Below, piece after piece: positions 45,093-54,820 of a DNA stretch of 64,000 bases. The notes under the pieces are model-generated. The model was given only the letters and a program-made list of their open reading frames with translations. It had not been told where the DNA came from and made no database searches. Within the stretch, counting starts at the first letter, position 1, and each line of letters opens with the position of its first letter. This DNA comes from UBA7985 sp965661545 (GTDB taxonomy: Bacteria; Pseudomonadota; Alphaproteobacteria; UBA7985), in contig CBFIEF010000004.1 of assembly GCA_965661545.1 (NCBI GenBank), positions 65,954 through 129,953 of the forward strand. Reading direction: 5' to 3'. The translations under genes and the position numbers were made by a program.

Positions 45093-46637
45093 ATGAAAGC
45101 CTCTCCTTCCTTGCAAATCGTCTGGTTCAAGCGCGACCTGCGCAGCCAAGACCACCAGCCTTTGGCACGCGCTGCCGAGCGCGGGCCGGTGCTTCCACTG
45201 TACATCGCTGAGCCGGGGTGGTGGGCGCAGCCGGATGCCTCTGCGCGGCAATGGCGGTTCGTGGCGGAAAGCCTCAGCGCGCTGCGAGAAGACTTGGGCC
45301 AGAGGGGCCAGCCTTTGGCCGTCCGCGTGGGCGATGCGACCGACGTCTTAAGCGCACTCCACCAAAAACACGGCGCCTTTACCCTTTGGTCGCATGAAGA
45401 GACTGGGAACGCGTGGTCCTTTGCGCGGGACCAGCGGGTTCAAGCGTGGGCGCGCGCGCACCGCATCCAATGGCATGAAATCCAGCCCTCAGGCGTCATT
45501 CGGCGGTTGAAACAGCGCAACGGCTGGGCGCGGCGTTGGGATCAGACCATGGCCCAAGCCCTCACACCTCCGCCAAGTCACTTGCCTGCTATCGAGAATC
45601 TTGAGATCGGTGCCCTTCCATCCGCGAGCGATTTAGGCCTCACCGAAGACCCTTGCTCCGCCCCCCAACCCGGCGGACGCAATCAGGGTCTCGAACGGTT
45701 AGACAGCTTTTTAAATCAGCGCGGCCAACCCTACCGGCGCGCCATGTCGAGCCCTGCGCTTGGCGCCATCCACTGCTCCCGTCTGTCTCCCCATTTGGCG
45801 TGGGGAACTGTTTCGATGCGGGAAGTGGCACAGACCAGTTGGACGCGCAGGATCGAGATCAAACAGGCGGCGGCGCGTGATGGCTGGTCCGGCGCTTTGT
45901 CGTCGTTTCAGGCCCGGCTGCACTGGCGCGATCACTTCACGCAAAAGCTTGAGGACCAGCCCGCCGTCGAGTTTCGGAATTTCCACACCGCTTACGATAA
46001 CGTGCGCCCCACCATGCCAGACGCCGAGAAGCTGCACGCATGGTCTAACGGCGAAACCGGCCTGCCCTTTGTGGATGCTTGCATGCGCTCACTCCGCGCA
46101 ACGGGCTGGCTGAACTTTCGGATGCGGGCGATGGTGATGGCCGTGGCCAGCTATCATCTCTGGCTGGACTGGCGCGCGCCGGGTGAGCAGCTGGCGCGGC
46201 TGTTTGTAGACTACGAGCCGGGTATTCATTGGCCGCAAGTACAGATGCAATCGGGGACCACCGGCATCAACACCGTGCGTATCTATAATCCAGTGAAGCA
46301 AGGATACGATCAGGATCCAAAGGGAGATTTTGTGCGGCGTTGGGTGCCGGAGCTTGCGGCTCTGCCCGATACCGTCATTCACGAGCCTTGGAAGTGGGAT
46401 CACGCGGGCCAAGTCTTGGGTAAGACCTACCCTTTGCCCGTCGTTGATTATCTCAGCGCTGCACGCCAAGCCCGTGACAAGATTTGGGCGGTTCGCGGCG
46501 AGCGTGGCTTCAAATCGGCCGCAAATGAAATTCAAGACAAGCACGGCAGCCGAAAAGCCAACATTCCTCAAGTGGGTCGACGCCCAAAGTCCAAAAAGCC
46601 CGCAAAGCACGATCAGCAACTCGATTTGCTGCTCTGA
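45093..46637 (+). CDS. Photolyase/cryptochrome-family protein
   Basis: 514 residues from ATG 45093. The N-terminal Rossmann antenna domain (IVWFKRDLRSQDHQPLARA) is followed by a helical FAD-binding domain from about residue 220. It has the motifs GLPFVDACMRSLRATGWLNFRMR, LFVDYEPGIHWPQVQMQSG and RIYNPVKQGYDQDPKGDFVRRW. It repairs UV-damaged DNA or senses blue light; the two cannot be told apart here. It is divergent from the aconitase-X gene and convergent with the second photolyase-like gene. Confidence 0.86.
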   Translation: MKASPSLQIVWFKRDLRSQDHQPLARAAERGPVLPLYIAEPGWWAQPDASARQWRFVAESLSALREDLGQRGQPLAVRVGDATDVLSALHQKHGAFTLWSHEETGNAWSFARDQRVQAWARAHRIQWHEIQPSGVIRRLKQRNGWARRWDQTMAQALTPPPSHLPAIENLEIGALPSASDLGLTEDPCSAPQPGGRNQGLERLDSFLNQRGQPYRRAMSSPALGAIHCSRLSPHLAWGTVSMREVAQTSWTRRIEIKQAAARDGWSGALSSFQARLHWRDHFTQKLEDQPAVEFRNFHTAYDNVRPTMPDAEKLHAWSNGETGLPFVDACMRSLRATGWLNFRMRAMVMAVASYHLWLDWRAPGEQLARLFVDYEPGIHWPQVQMQSGTTGINTVRIYNPVKQGYDQDPKGDFVRRWVPELAALPDTVIHEPWKWDHAGQVLGKTYPLPVVDYLSAARQARDKIWAVRGERGFKSAANEIQDKHGSRKANIPQVGRRPKSKKPAKHDQQLDLLL

Positions 46638-46656
46638 ATGCCCCTCTTTTTTTGCG

Positions 46657-47880
46657 TTAAGTCAAAGACAGGCTCGCAAGAATAGCGGGAATCTTCTTCT
46701 TCAGGCCAAAAAAGCCCGCTCGGGCGTGCGGCCAGACCGCTTGATCGTAGGCACGGGTCACCTCGACCAAGGTTAGACCCTGGCTGCTGCACGCCGCATG
46801 TACCGCCTTGCGCATAGGGCCAAGCGGTAGGCGAGGCGTAACGATGCAGTCCAGCGCCAACTCCCGCGCCCAGCGCGCCAAACCGTCTGCAACGGGTTCA
46901 TCAGCTTCGGCCTGCGCGCACGGCAGTCCAAAATGCGCTTCGCTCGCCATCGCACCACTTTTGACCGCTTGGACGGAAAAGGCATCGACTGTTGCTGCTG
47001 TTGGCCTCACGGACCGGTTGACCGGCGCCGACCACGCAAAAAGGCCGGTCGGGGTCGGCAGAGGTTCGAATTGATGAACAGCGCAATCCTCAGCCGTCAA
47101 CAGCAAGCCAAACCGTTGTCCATCCAAGTCAGGAACATCGAATGCCGGCTGGACGCGCTCCCCAAGATCGGCTTCCTCCAGCGTAATCGCAGACGGCGAA
47201 AGCTGGCCCTCGGGCTTAAAGCGCCCTTGGGTATATTCTTCGATGTTTGCAGATCGCGCGAGATAGGTTTTCCCCGCCGTGTGTAAGCCCGCGACCCAGC
47301 GCCATGAACAGGTGTTCGACGCTGGATCGCCATCGAGCAAATTTCGGTAAAACAAATCGGCACCCAAAACCCAGGGCAGTTTGAGGGTAAAGATCCAAAT
47401 GCTGGCAAACCACATCCGGGCGTGATTGTGCAAATAATGGGTCTCCTGCAGCTCCTTCACCCACGCATCAAAGCACTCAATACCCGTCCGCCCTTCAACA
47501 GCTTCGGCATAGCGACTGGCAAGACCTGCGTCTTTTTCCATCAGAGCAAACTGCGCGACGACATCGGCGCGGTAGCGGCGCCAGACTTCAGGGCGGTGTT
47601 CCAACCATCCTTTGAAGTAAGACCGCCAAAAGACCTCCTGCACGAACTTCTCAGAAGCCGCGAAACCATGGCGCGATAGCACAGCGCTCAAGATATCGGT
47701 CTCCAAGATCAGCCGATGCCGAACCCACGGCGATAGACCCGATACCTTATCGTGTGCATTCGGTCCAAAATCGAAGTTCCGTTGCTGGGCATAAGACCTC
47801 CCTGCTAGCGGCAAGAAAGCCTCGAAGCGGTCTTGCGCAGAGGCATGGGTCGCGGCAGTTGGGGCGGCGAAAGAGGTCAT
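46657..47880 (-). CDS. Photolyase-like FAD-binding protein with C-terminal alpha/beta domain
   Basis: 407 residues from ATG 47880. The first ~270 residues form a photolyase-type FAD domain (FVQEVFWRSYFKGWLEHRP, GRTGIECFDAWVKEL, THYLHNHARMWFASIW, LLDGDPASNT). It has no N-terminal antenna domain. Instead, a Rossmann-like region of about 130 residues follows at the C-terminus (LDGQRFGLLLTAEDC, ALDCIVTPRLPLGPMRKA, LVEVTRAYDQAVWPHARAGF). This looks like the standard domain order reversed. Whether it repairs DNA or senses light is unknown. It is 19 bases from the end of the convergent photolyase gene. Confidence 0.8.
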   Translation of the reverse strand: MTSFAAPTAATHASAQDRFEAFLPLAGRSYAQQRNFDFGPNAHDKVSGLSPWVRHRLILETDILSAVLSRHGFAASEKFVQEVFWRSYFKGWLEHRPEVWRRYRADVVAQFALMEKDAGLASRYAEAVEGRTGIECFDAWVKELQETHYLHNHARMWFASIWIFTLKLPWVLGADLFYRNLLDGDPASNTCSWRWVAGLHTAGKTYLARSANIEEYTQGRFKPEGQLSPSAITLEEADLGERVQPAFDVPDLDGQRFGLLLTAEDCAVHQFEPLPTPTGLFAWSAPVNRSVRPTAATVDAFSVQAVKSGAMASEAHFGLPCAQAEADEPVADGLARWARELALDCIVTPRLPLGPMRKAVHAACSSQGLTLVEVTRAYDQAVWPHARAGFFGLKKKIPAILASLSLT

Positions 47881-47966
47881 GAGGCACGCTTTTGGGTGGT
47901 TGAAACCATCTAGCGATTTATGCCGCTGAGACAGCCGGACAATGCGCGCCAAATCATCGCACCATC

Positions 47967-48911
47967 TTATTTCGCTTGCGGCATTTGCACGTCGAGCGTT
48001 CCTGCTTCTTCGAGCAGCCAAGTCCGAAATCGCTCGGCCATATCTCGTCGCAGCCGCGAGGGCGACATCACGAAATCATAACCAATGTCAGTTTCAAGGT
48101 GGACCGGCAGCGCTGGAACCAGCATGCCTTGCTCGACCAGACCATGCAGGATCGGCAGGCTACCCAGCACAACACCTTGTCCCGCCAGAGCCGCTTGCAG
48201 GGCCAGATTATAGTCGCTGAAGTGGACGTTGTTGTGCGCTTCAAACCGCCCCAAACCAGCCCTTGACCAAAAGTACGCAAAATCGAACCAGCGTGCGGTT
48301 TCCTTCGCCCACGGCGCCGGGCGAAGATCCCAATGCAAGAACGTCTGCTGCATCAGCGCAGATTGATGATCTCCAGGGCCGCGGGGCAGCAATTGAGGGC
48401 TGCATAGCGGCATCACTGCATCGCCAAACAAACGCGTCGTCCGCTCTGGATCCTGCACCGCCACGCCATAGCGCACCGCCCCATCAATTCCGTCGCGAGA
48501 CAAATCCTTGATCTCAAGCGATGAGTCGATCAGCACATCAATGCCGGGATTGGCGTCTCGAAACCGTTGCAGACGGGGAACGAGCCATGATTGGGCAAAG
48601 AAAGGCTCGGCGGAAATCACCAAACGGGTCTCTGTCTGCGTTGTTGGCACCATCAGCCCCACCGCCTGCTGCAAAGCCGCAAAGCCGTCCGACAACCGCC
48701 CCGCGCCCGCCTCTCCCGCACTGGTCAGTGACAGGCCCTGCCCATCTCGCTCAATCAAAGTAACGCCCAAGTGCGCTTCGAGCTTTGCCACCAATTGCTT
48801 CACAGCAGCAGGGGTCACACGCAGTTTTTCTGCAGCTTCCTTGTAGCTTTTTGTCTGCGCGACCGCGTCAAAGGCGCGCAGTGCATTCAGTGAGGGCATC
48901 GCATCGGTCAT
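47967..48911 (-). CDS. LysR-family regulator, GcvA-like
   Basis: 314 residues from ATG 48911 (the frame stays open to 49355 only because of read-through against the next gene). The HTH KSYKEAAEKLRVTPAAVKQLVAKLEAHLG resembles GcvA, with GQGLSLTSAGEAGAG after it and an effector domain from about residue 90. It is divergent from a GcvT-family gene with 174 bases between, so it probably regulates that gene, as GcvA regulates glycine cleavage. Confidence 0.86.
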   Translation of the reverse strand: MTDAMPSLNALRAFDAVAQTKSYKEAAEKLRVTPAAVKQLVAKLEAHLGVTLIERDGQGLSLTSAGEAGAGRLSDGFAALQQAVGLMVPTTQTETRLVISAEPFFAQSWLVPRLQRFRDANPGIDVLIDSSLEIKDLSRDGIDGAVRYGVAVQDPERTTRLFGDAVMPLCSPQLLPRGPGDHQSALMQQTFLHWDLRPAPWAKETARWFDFAYFWSRAGLGRFEAHNNVHFSDYNLALQAALAGQGVVLGSLPILHGLVEQGMLVPALPVHLETDIGYDFVMSPSRLRRDMAERFRTWLLEEAGTLDVQMPQAK

Positions 48912-49085
48912 AGAAGTCAGATTATCTAACTTCTGCAAAAGATCAAATGAGTCGCCTTTGGGCTCTGAACCACGATAGGTTTGGGCCAGAACATGAGAGC
49001 TTAGGGGATAGCCATGCTTGGTAGCGGCGACGGGAAAACACGCAGCGTAATTCGAAATCAGCCTGGATCCGGTTGGGATTTCAAC

Positions 49086-50204
49086 ATGAGTCGGCACCGC
49101 TTCCACGCGCACGAAGCGGATATGGGGGCATCCTATACCGTCTATAATCGCCGTTTCATGACGCTGAAGTATGATGGACAAAGCGTCGAAGAAGGCTATT
49201 GGAAACTCCGGCAAGAGGCGGCGGTCCTGCATACCGGCGAGTTCCCGGTCCAATTCGAAGGACCAGACGCCGAGCGCTTGCTCGACCTGCTGTTCACCAA
49301 AGACATTACCAAAGTTAAACCCATGCGCTGCGGTTATGGCCTCGCGTGCTACCACGACGGTGGCTTAATCGTTGACGGCGTGCTGATGCGACTGGCGGCG
49401 GACAAGTTCTGGTACGTGCAGGCCGACGGTGATTTTTACAGCTGGGCCCGCGCGCATGCGGTTGGCATGGACGTAAAGATCTCCGACCCTCGGGTTTATG
49501 TTTCGCAGGTTCAGGGGCCAAACGCGCTCAAAATCCTACAAGCGGCCAACGAAGGCGGAAAACTGCCCGAGCCATTCGGCTATTTTGCCATCGCTCAGGT
49601 CAATCTCGGCGGGCAGCACGTCTATATCACCCGCACTGGCTACACCAATGAGCTGGGTTGGGAGTTCTACGTTGAACCTCATCATGACGCAGAAGCGCTT
49701 TGGGCGCACTTGGAACAAGCGGGTAAGCCCTTTGGTATGACGCTGTTTGGGTTGGATTCCATGAACATCCGGCGCATCGAAGCGGGCATCCTGAACGCAG
49801 GTACCGATTTCGACGAGACGACTACGCCTTTTGATGTTGGTTTGGGTCGCTTTGTTGATATGGACAAAGCTGACTTTATCGGCAAATCAGCGCTGGAAGC
49901 CGCCTCCAAAGAACCTCGGCACACTGGGCTTAAGTGCCCCACAGCAGAGCCTGTGATCCAAGGCGAGATTATGCAGGGCACGACAGTCATAGGCCGGGTG
50001 ACGGCAGGGGCATTTTCGCCGTTCTTGAAGCACGGAACCGGCCTCGCTTTGCTGGATCGCGCAGGCCATCAGAACGGCGAAGCTGTCAGCATTCGCTGCG
50101 TCGATGGTGCCATGCACGCCGGCGAGCTGCACGCTGCGCCCTTCTACGATGACCAAGCGGAAATCCCACGCGGCAAGAAGGTTGATATCCCTACCCGAGG
50201 CTAA
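49086..50204 (+). CDS. GcvT-family folate-dependent methyltransferase/demethylase
   Basis: 372 residues from ATG 49086 (an earlier frame opening at 49014 and a later ATG at 49122 are alternatives). The folate-binding fold is clear: SYTVYNRRFMTLKYDG, the Gly-rich FTKDITKVKPMRCGYGLACYHDGG, RTGYTNELGWEFYVE and FVDMDKADFIGKSAL. It is a stand-alone single domain, unlike the fused version at 33117. Related enzymes include aminomethyltransferase, DMSP demethylase and aromatic O-demethylases; the substrate cannot be told, and the sequence is not a canonical DmdA. Confidence 0.83.
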   Translation: MSRHRFHAHEADMGASYTVYNRRFMTLKYDGQSVEEGYWKLRQEAAVLHTGEFPVQFEGPDAERLLDLLFTKDITKVKPMRCGYGLACYHDGGLIVDGVLMRLAADKFWYVQADGDFYSWARAHAVGMDVKISDPRVYVSQVQGPNALKILQAANEGGKLPEPFGYFAIAQVNLGGQHVYITRTGYTNELGWEFYVEPHHDAEALWAHLEQAGKPFGMTLFGLDSMNIRRIEAGILNAGTDFDETTTPFDVGLGRFVDMDKADFIGKSALEAASKEPRHTGLKCPTAEPVIQGEIMQGTTVIGRVTAGAFSPFLKHGTGLALLDRAGHQNGEAVSIRCVDGAMHAGELHAAPFYDDQAEIPRGKKVDIPTRG

Positions 50205-50421
50205 GCCTCGGGACGACAGCTTAAAGCATATGTTCAAAGATCTATTTTGCGTTGCAATTTATTTTTAATTTGCCTCATTCCGCTTTTATGTGGGAGTGAT
50301 GCGGTTTGTTCAGGCTGGGATTGGCCATGAACGTTTGAAATTCAGAGCGTCGTCAAATGGCGTTCTGGCTGGGAAATTTGTACCGTTCGCGCCCGCCCGG
50401 CCCACCCATTAGGGACTCCAC

Positions 50422-51447
50422 ATGGCCGACAATGAAGACACGCCGATCGACGGCTCCAACGAGATCTTTGCGAACTCGTTGCTGGAGGGGCGGCGTCCGC
50501 CAAGCCCCGGTTTGTGGGACGAAATGCGCAGTTTTCTCGCAATTGCGCGCGCAGGCAGTTTGTTAGGTGCCACTGAGACACTCGGCATATCGCAACCCAC
50601 GTTGTCGCGACGCCTGATGACGTTGGAAGACCGCTTGGGGCAACTGGTGATCCGCAAGCCACATGGTATCGAGCTAACCACCAAGGGCCGCGAAGTTGCC
50701 GAGCGGATTGCCAAGATCGATCTGGATTTTGCCGATCTGTTTGTCGCCTCGTCTGCACCAACCTACCGATCTGTCGTCAAGGTGGCCGCAACCGACGGCC
50801 TCGCAGCTTTTTGGCTGGCCCCTCACATCCCCGGCCTCATGCAACAGGGTATTCAAGTCAGTCTGGAAGTCATATCGCTGCAAAACGTACCCAATCTGAA
50901 AAAGAACGAAGTCGATATCATCGTGGCTTTTCCTGTGCCGGTGCAGGACGATTTTATTGTGGAAGATCTCGGGACCATGCACCTGTCGACCTTTGCATCG
51001 CTTGAGTACATCAAGCGCTTCGGCGTTCCGACGCGAGAGACACTCAGCGAACACCGTTTTGTCGGCAATCGGCAGTATCTCTCCATGAGTGATTTTTGGC
51101 AGGATTGGGTGTCAGTGACCAAAGAGGCGCAGTACATCGCTGGTACTGATATGAACGTAACCTATGCCGCCATGATCAAGTCGGGCTTAGGTATGGGGCT
51201 GCTGGGTAATTACATGAACATGGACCCCTATTTGGTCCACGTAGACTTGGGCGTGAACATCAATCACGGGATCAGGATGTTCAGCTTGGAGCAAAAGCGG
51301 AACGACCCCGAAATTGCCGCCACGAAACAGTGGATCCGTGGCATCTTCCGTGGCAATCCGTGGTTTGGGCCAACGCTCAACACAAACTTAGAAGTCTCAA
51401 ATTACGATCAGCGGGTGCGCTGGCTCATGAACCACTTTTCGGGCTGA
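50422..51447 (+). CDS. LysR-family transcriptional regulator
   Basis: 341 residues. It starts at ATG 50422, 217 bases after the GcvT-family gene. The HTH lies at about 35-65 (FLAIARAGSLLGATETLGIS, then QPTLSRRLMTLEDRLG) and is preceded by an unusual 30-residue acidic N-terminal extension. The effector domain follows. Its target is unclear; the next gene downstream is a GNAT protein on the other strand. Confidence 0.85.
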   Translation: MADNEDTPIDGSNEIFANSLLEGRRPPSPGLWDEMRSFLAIARAGSLLGATETLGISQPTLSRRLMTLEDRLGQLVIRKPHGIELTTKGREVAERIAKIDLDFADLFVASSAPTYRSVVKVAATDGLAAFWLAPHIPGLMQQGIQVSLEVISLQNVPNLKKNEVDIIVAFPVPVQDDFIVEDLGTMHLSTFASLEYIKRFGVPTRETLSEHRFVGNRQYLSMSDFWQDWVSVTKEAQYIAGTDMNVTYAAMIKSGLGMGLLGNYMNMDPYLVHVDLGVNINHGIRMFSLEQKRNDPEIAATKQWIRGIFRGNPWFGPTLNTNLEVSNYDQRVRWLMNHFSG

Positions 51448-51482
51448 CTGCGGTTCTTTAGCCAACCCGAAAAATTGGCGCA

Positions 51483-52031
51483 TTAGGCCGCTCGTTCGTA
51501 GCTGTTGGGTTGATCCAGAGCTGTTTCTTGCCGGAACAACATCACCGTATCTGCCGCCAAGGTGACAGCATCGTTGCACACGGGGATTTCTTTGACCAAC
51601 TCCAAGTAACCATGGTCGTGGCCTTCGAAATGCGCGGGCGCTTTATCGGAGATATTGAAGCCTAGAAGGCGCCAAAGACGCGCGGTTGCAGGGGCCGCGT
51701 GGGTGACAATTCGCCGATATCCCTTTTGCCCCGCATATCGGGCCACGCCCTCGATGGCTTTAGGCAGAATGTGACGATTGCGGTACTTGGGACGAACACA
51801 AGCACGCTCTAGCTTTACAAAGTCACCAAAGAAACGAAGACGGACGGTGGACACGGGCTCATCGCCAACATAGCCCAGCGCGTGCGTGGCGAAGTTGTCA
51901 TTCTCATCAAACTCATGCGCCGCCGGAACCCCGACTTCTTCCAAATTACAAATGCCCCGAATCGCTGCGACATGCATCATGTCTACCTGTGTCGTGGCAA
52001 GTTTGAAGTGAATGTCTTCTGGCTTGATCAT
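51483..52031 (-). CDS. GNAT-family acetyltransferase
   Basis: 182 residues from ATG 52031 (the frame extends to 52058). The acetyl-CoA region RACVRPKYRNRHILPKAIEG holds the Arg-X-X-Gly/Ala-like binding loop, followed by KGYRRIVTHAAPATARLWRL. It ends with a divergent 35-residue tail. It modifies an amine of unknown identity. It is convergent with the LysR gene (35 bases). Confidence 0.75.
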   Translation of the reverse strand: MIKPEDIHFKLATTQVDMMHVAAIRGICNLEEVGVPAAHEFDENDNFATHALGYVGDEPVSTVRLRFFGDFVKLERACVRPKYRNRHILPKAIEGVARYAGQKGYRRIVTHAAPATARLWRLLGFNISDKAPAHFEGHDHGYLELVKEIPVCNDAVTLAADTVMLFRQETALDQPNSYERAA

Positions 52032-52273
52032 GCTCGTATCCCTGAGTTTCCTGTTCAAGGGTCACGCTAGGCTTTGCAAGTCAGGACAGGTTATAGCCCT
52101 GTTGAATAGCTTAGTAGAAAAATGTTTTAGGCTAAAGGCACCATCCAATAGAGAAAATATCCATCCTCAATACAGCTCAAAGTTTATTTTTCCGTGATTT
52201 CTTAAGCCATTAACCCGTCATTTCGCGGCGCTTACTGCTTGGTAAACGGATATCGTTTGCTTAAACTTCCCCC

Positions 52274-53572
52274 ATGAAAGCTCATCCACGAAACACACAC
52301 GGCCTGTGGGGTCAAACGGCGGTCACGGCACCAGCGACAGCGCCACTGACCCACGATTTTGAGACGGAAATCGCGATCATCGGTGCCGGCCTTACCGGCC
52401 TGCGCGCGGCCCTTGAGCTGCGCGCCCAAGACCGAGACGTTGCTATTCTCGATGCTGGCGAGATCGGACATGGGTGTTCAGGACGCAACGGTGGGCAGGT
52501 TAATCCCGGCTGGAAAATGGACCTTCATGAAATTGCTGAACACTATGGCCGTGAGCATGCACACAGCGCGCTTGAGTTGGCAAAGACGGCGGTTCCTGCG
52601 CTTTCTACGCTGATCAACAGCGAAGGCCTGAAGTGCGAGTTTATCGAAAATGGCTACGTGCAGGGCGCCACAGGGCCACGGGGTTTGGCCTCGATCAACC
52701 AGCGTGCCTCGCAATGGGTCGAACACGGTATCGACGCGGAAATATTGTCGGCAAAGGCCGGACAAGATTTGCTTGGCACTGACGCCTATGACGGAGTCAT
52801 GCTTCACGCCCAAGGCGGCAACCTTCATCCACTGTCCTATGCCCGCGAATTGGGCCGTGTTGTGCTGGAACGAGGCGGCGCGATTTTCACCGGCTCACAA
52901 GCAAAACAGATCAGGCAAACCGCCCAAGGCTTTACCATTACCACCCAAGACGGACATCTGAGAGCGCGGAAAATTATCCTCGCCACCAATGGATATACGG
53001 ACCGGCTGTGGGATGGCTTGGCGCAGGCTGTGGTGCCGGTCGCCAGCTCTCTCTCCGCTACCGCGCCCCTGCCCCAGCCCGTCGCAGACGCCATTCTGCC
53101 GGGTCGGCATTCGGTCTCGGAGACACGCCGGATACAGGTTTACTATCGCATGACCCGTGATCGCCGGTTTGTCATCGGTGGACGCGGCGCGACCTTTGGA
53201 GCGGCGGAAGAGGGATCGACGCGAGAAGTTCGTGAAATTGCAGAGCGCTATTTTCCGGCGCTGGCTGGTGTGGAGTGGACGCACGACTGGGCCGGGACAG
53301 TGGCGATGACATGGGATCATGCACCCAAGCTGATGCGTCTGGCTGATGGTGTCTACGCGGGCATGGGCTTTAATGGTCGCGGGGTGGCGATGGCGACAGC
53401 CATGGGTGGACAGCTTGCCCGCGCTGTCATGCAACAACCAACGGATCTCCCCCTAAAACCGCTGTACAAAACGCCGTTTCATGGCTTGCGGACATTGGGC
53501 ATTTTCGGAACCCTCGTCAAAGGCCGGATTCTGGATCGTATGGACCGTCTGGATCGCCGCAGCAGACCATAG
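52274..53572 (+). CDS. FAD-dependent DAO-type amine/amino-acid oxidoreductase
   Basis: 432 residues. FAD motif IIGAGLTGL near residue 35 and the family signature GHGCSGRNGGQVNPG near 74 are typical of gamma-glutamylputrescine oxidoreductase-like (PuuB) and related amine oxidases. VYAGMGFNGRGVAMA lies near the C-terminus. It could act on a polyamine, N-methyl amino acid or imino acid. It stands 502 bases before a polar-amino-acid binding protein, a possible functional link. Confidence 0.84.
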   Translation: MKAHPRNTHGLWGQTAVTAPATAPLTHDFETEIAIIGAGLTGLRAALELRAQDRDVAILDAGEIGHGCSGRNGGQVNPGWKMDLHEIAEHYGREHAHSALELAKTAVPALSTLINSEGLKCEFIENGYVQGATGPRGLASINQRASQWVEHGIDAEILSAKAGQDLLGTDAYDGVMLHAQGGNLHPLSYARELGRVVLERGGAIFTGSQAKQIRQTAQGFTITTQDGHLRARKIILATNGYTDRLWDGLAQAVVPVASSLSATAPLPQPVADAILPGRHSVSETRRIQVYYRMTRDRRFVIGGRGATFGAAEEGSTREVREIAERYFPALAGVEWTHDWAGTVAMTWDHAPKLMRLADGVYAGMGFNGRGVAMATAMGGQLARAVMQQPTDLPLKPLYKTPFHGLRTLGIFGTLVKGRILDRMDRLDRRSRP

Positions 53573-54074
53573 CCGACTTAGCCGTTTCACAACCCATTGC
53601 CGCCCTTCCAACCGCCAGGCTGATTTCGCGAAATGAACAGAGAGGCAGCATCACTTTTCGCTTCATTAGGGCAGAGACGAATGATGTAGCGATCCCCGTG
53701 CATTGCGCTGGCCGTCATTCATTTGCGTTCGGTCGCTACTGAGTACGTCACCGTGCTTTGCACCGCCTCTTTGGCGTTTTGCACTGTAAAACTAAGGCTT
53801 ACTGGAAGAATCGCTTGTTTGATGAAGCTGCTGACACTGGAGTTTGGGCGCGTAAGCTGGCGAAACGATGATCAAAATGCCGTCAATAATCTCAAATTTT
53901 GATCAACAATCCCGTTGTTTGGGAGCTAAGAGCTTGCGTTATTGCAATGCAGAACTTACCCAAGAGTATCCCTCACGCATCGATGCTGAGGTCAAGCTTG
54001 TGCAGCGCTCCAAAGGTGTGCCCGCTCGCAGGTCCGTTCAAAGGCGCACCAACGTCCCTACAGGAGTAAACGCT
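53573..54074. other. Long intergenic region with an inverted repeat
   Basis: 502 bases between the oxidoreductase and the amino-acid-binding protein gene. An 8-bp inverted repeat (ATCAAAAT ... ATTTTGAT, 53871-53903, 17-base spacer) stands out and could be an operator. The rest gives no gene or tRNA. An open frame across 53868-54074 is in phase with the binding-protein gene but is not needed, because that gene has a good site at 54075. A small RNA is not excluded. Confidence 0.5.
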
Positions 54075-54794
54075 ATGAAAAAGATTCTTGTTGCCAGCCT
54101 CGCACTCTTCGCGACCGCGAGTGTTGCTTCCGCTGAAACCGTTCGCCTTGGCACCGAAGGTGCTTACATGCCTTGGAACGGCCTCGACGATAACAACGAA
54201 GTCATCGGCTTTGAGCGTGAAGTGGGCGATGCCCTCTGTGAAATCGCTGGCCTGACGTGTGAGTGGGTTATCAACGATTGGGATTCTATTATCCCGAACC
54301 TCGTTGCCGGTAACTACGACGCGATTATCGCTGGTATGTCCATTACCGCTGAGCGTGACGAAGTCATCGACTTCACCGCTGAGTATTACCCACCATCCCC
54401 GTCGCTGTACATGGCTCTGGCTGGTGGTTCTGCGAGCGGCGTGATCGCTGCACAGACCAACACCATTCAGGCTGGCTATGTTGCTGAAGCTGGTGGTGAC
54501 CTCATCGAGTTCTCTACCCCTGACGAAACCATCGCGGCTGTAAAGTCCGGCGAAGCTGACGCAGTTCTGGCGGACGGCGACTACTTGGTTCCGATCGTAG
54601 CAGAGTCCGGCGGCATGTTGGAAATTGTTGGCGATTCCGTTTACATCGGCGGTGGCATTGGCATGGGTGTCCGTGAGACTGATGGCGACCTGAAGGCTGC
54701 TATGGACGCAGCAATCGAGCAGATGAAAAGCGACGGTTCTCTGAACGCGCTGATCATAAAGTGGTTCGACGATGTCGAAAGCGATATCTACTAA
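54075..54794 (+). CDS. Polar amino-acid ABC transporter substrate-binding protein
   Basis: 239 residues from ATG 54075, with AGGAG upstream. A signal peptide (ILVASLALFATASVASA) is followed by a family-3 solute-binding domain: GTEGAYMPWNGLDDNNEVIGFE, WDSIIPNLVAGNYDAIIAGMSITAE and FTAEYYPP, typical for lysine/arginine/histidine binding. No permease or ATPase gene follows. A strong terminator directly downstream shows that it is expressed alone. Confidence 0.87.
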   Translation: MKKILVASLALFATASVASAETVRLGTEGAYMPWNGLDDNNEVIGFEREVGDALCEIAGLTCEWVINDWDSIIPNLVAGNYDAIIAGMSITAERDEVIDFTAEYYPPSPSLYMALAGGSASGVIAAQTNTIQAGYVAEAGGDLIEFSTPDETIAAVKSGEADAVLADGDYLVPIVAESGGMLEIVGDSVYIGGGIGMGVRETDGDLKAAMDAAIEQMKSDGSLNALIIKWFDDVESDIY

Positions 54795-54820
54795 GACGCT
54801 GTTCCGATTATCGGTTATAA

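Noticed and set aside
45011..45205. N-terminal extension of the aconitase-X frame
   Set aside because: It runs into the divergent photolyase gene; the swivel domain starts at the later ATG pair.
48912..49355. Upstream extension of the GcvA-like LysR frame
   Set aside because: The 148 extra residues overlap the divergent GcvT-family gene and are not LysR-like; ATG 48911 is the proper start.
53868..54074. In-frame extension of the amino-acid-binding protein
   Set aside because: A signal peptide and a strong AGGAG site place the start at 54075; the extension lacks both.
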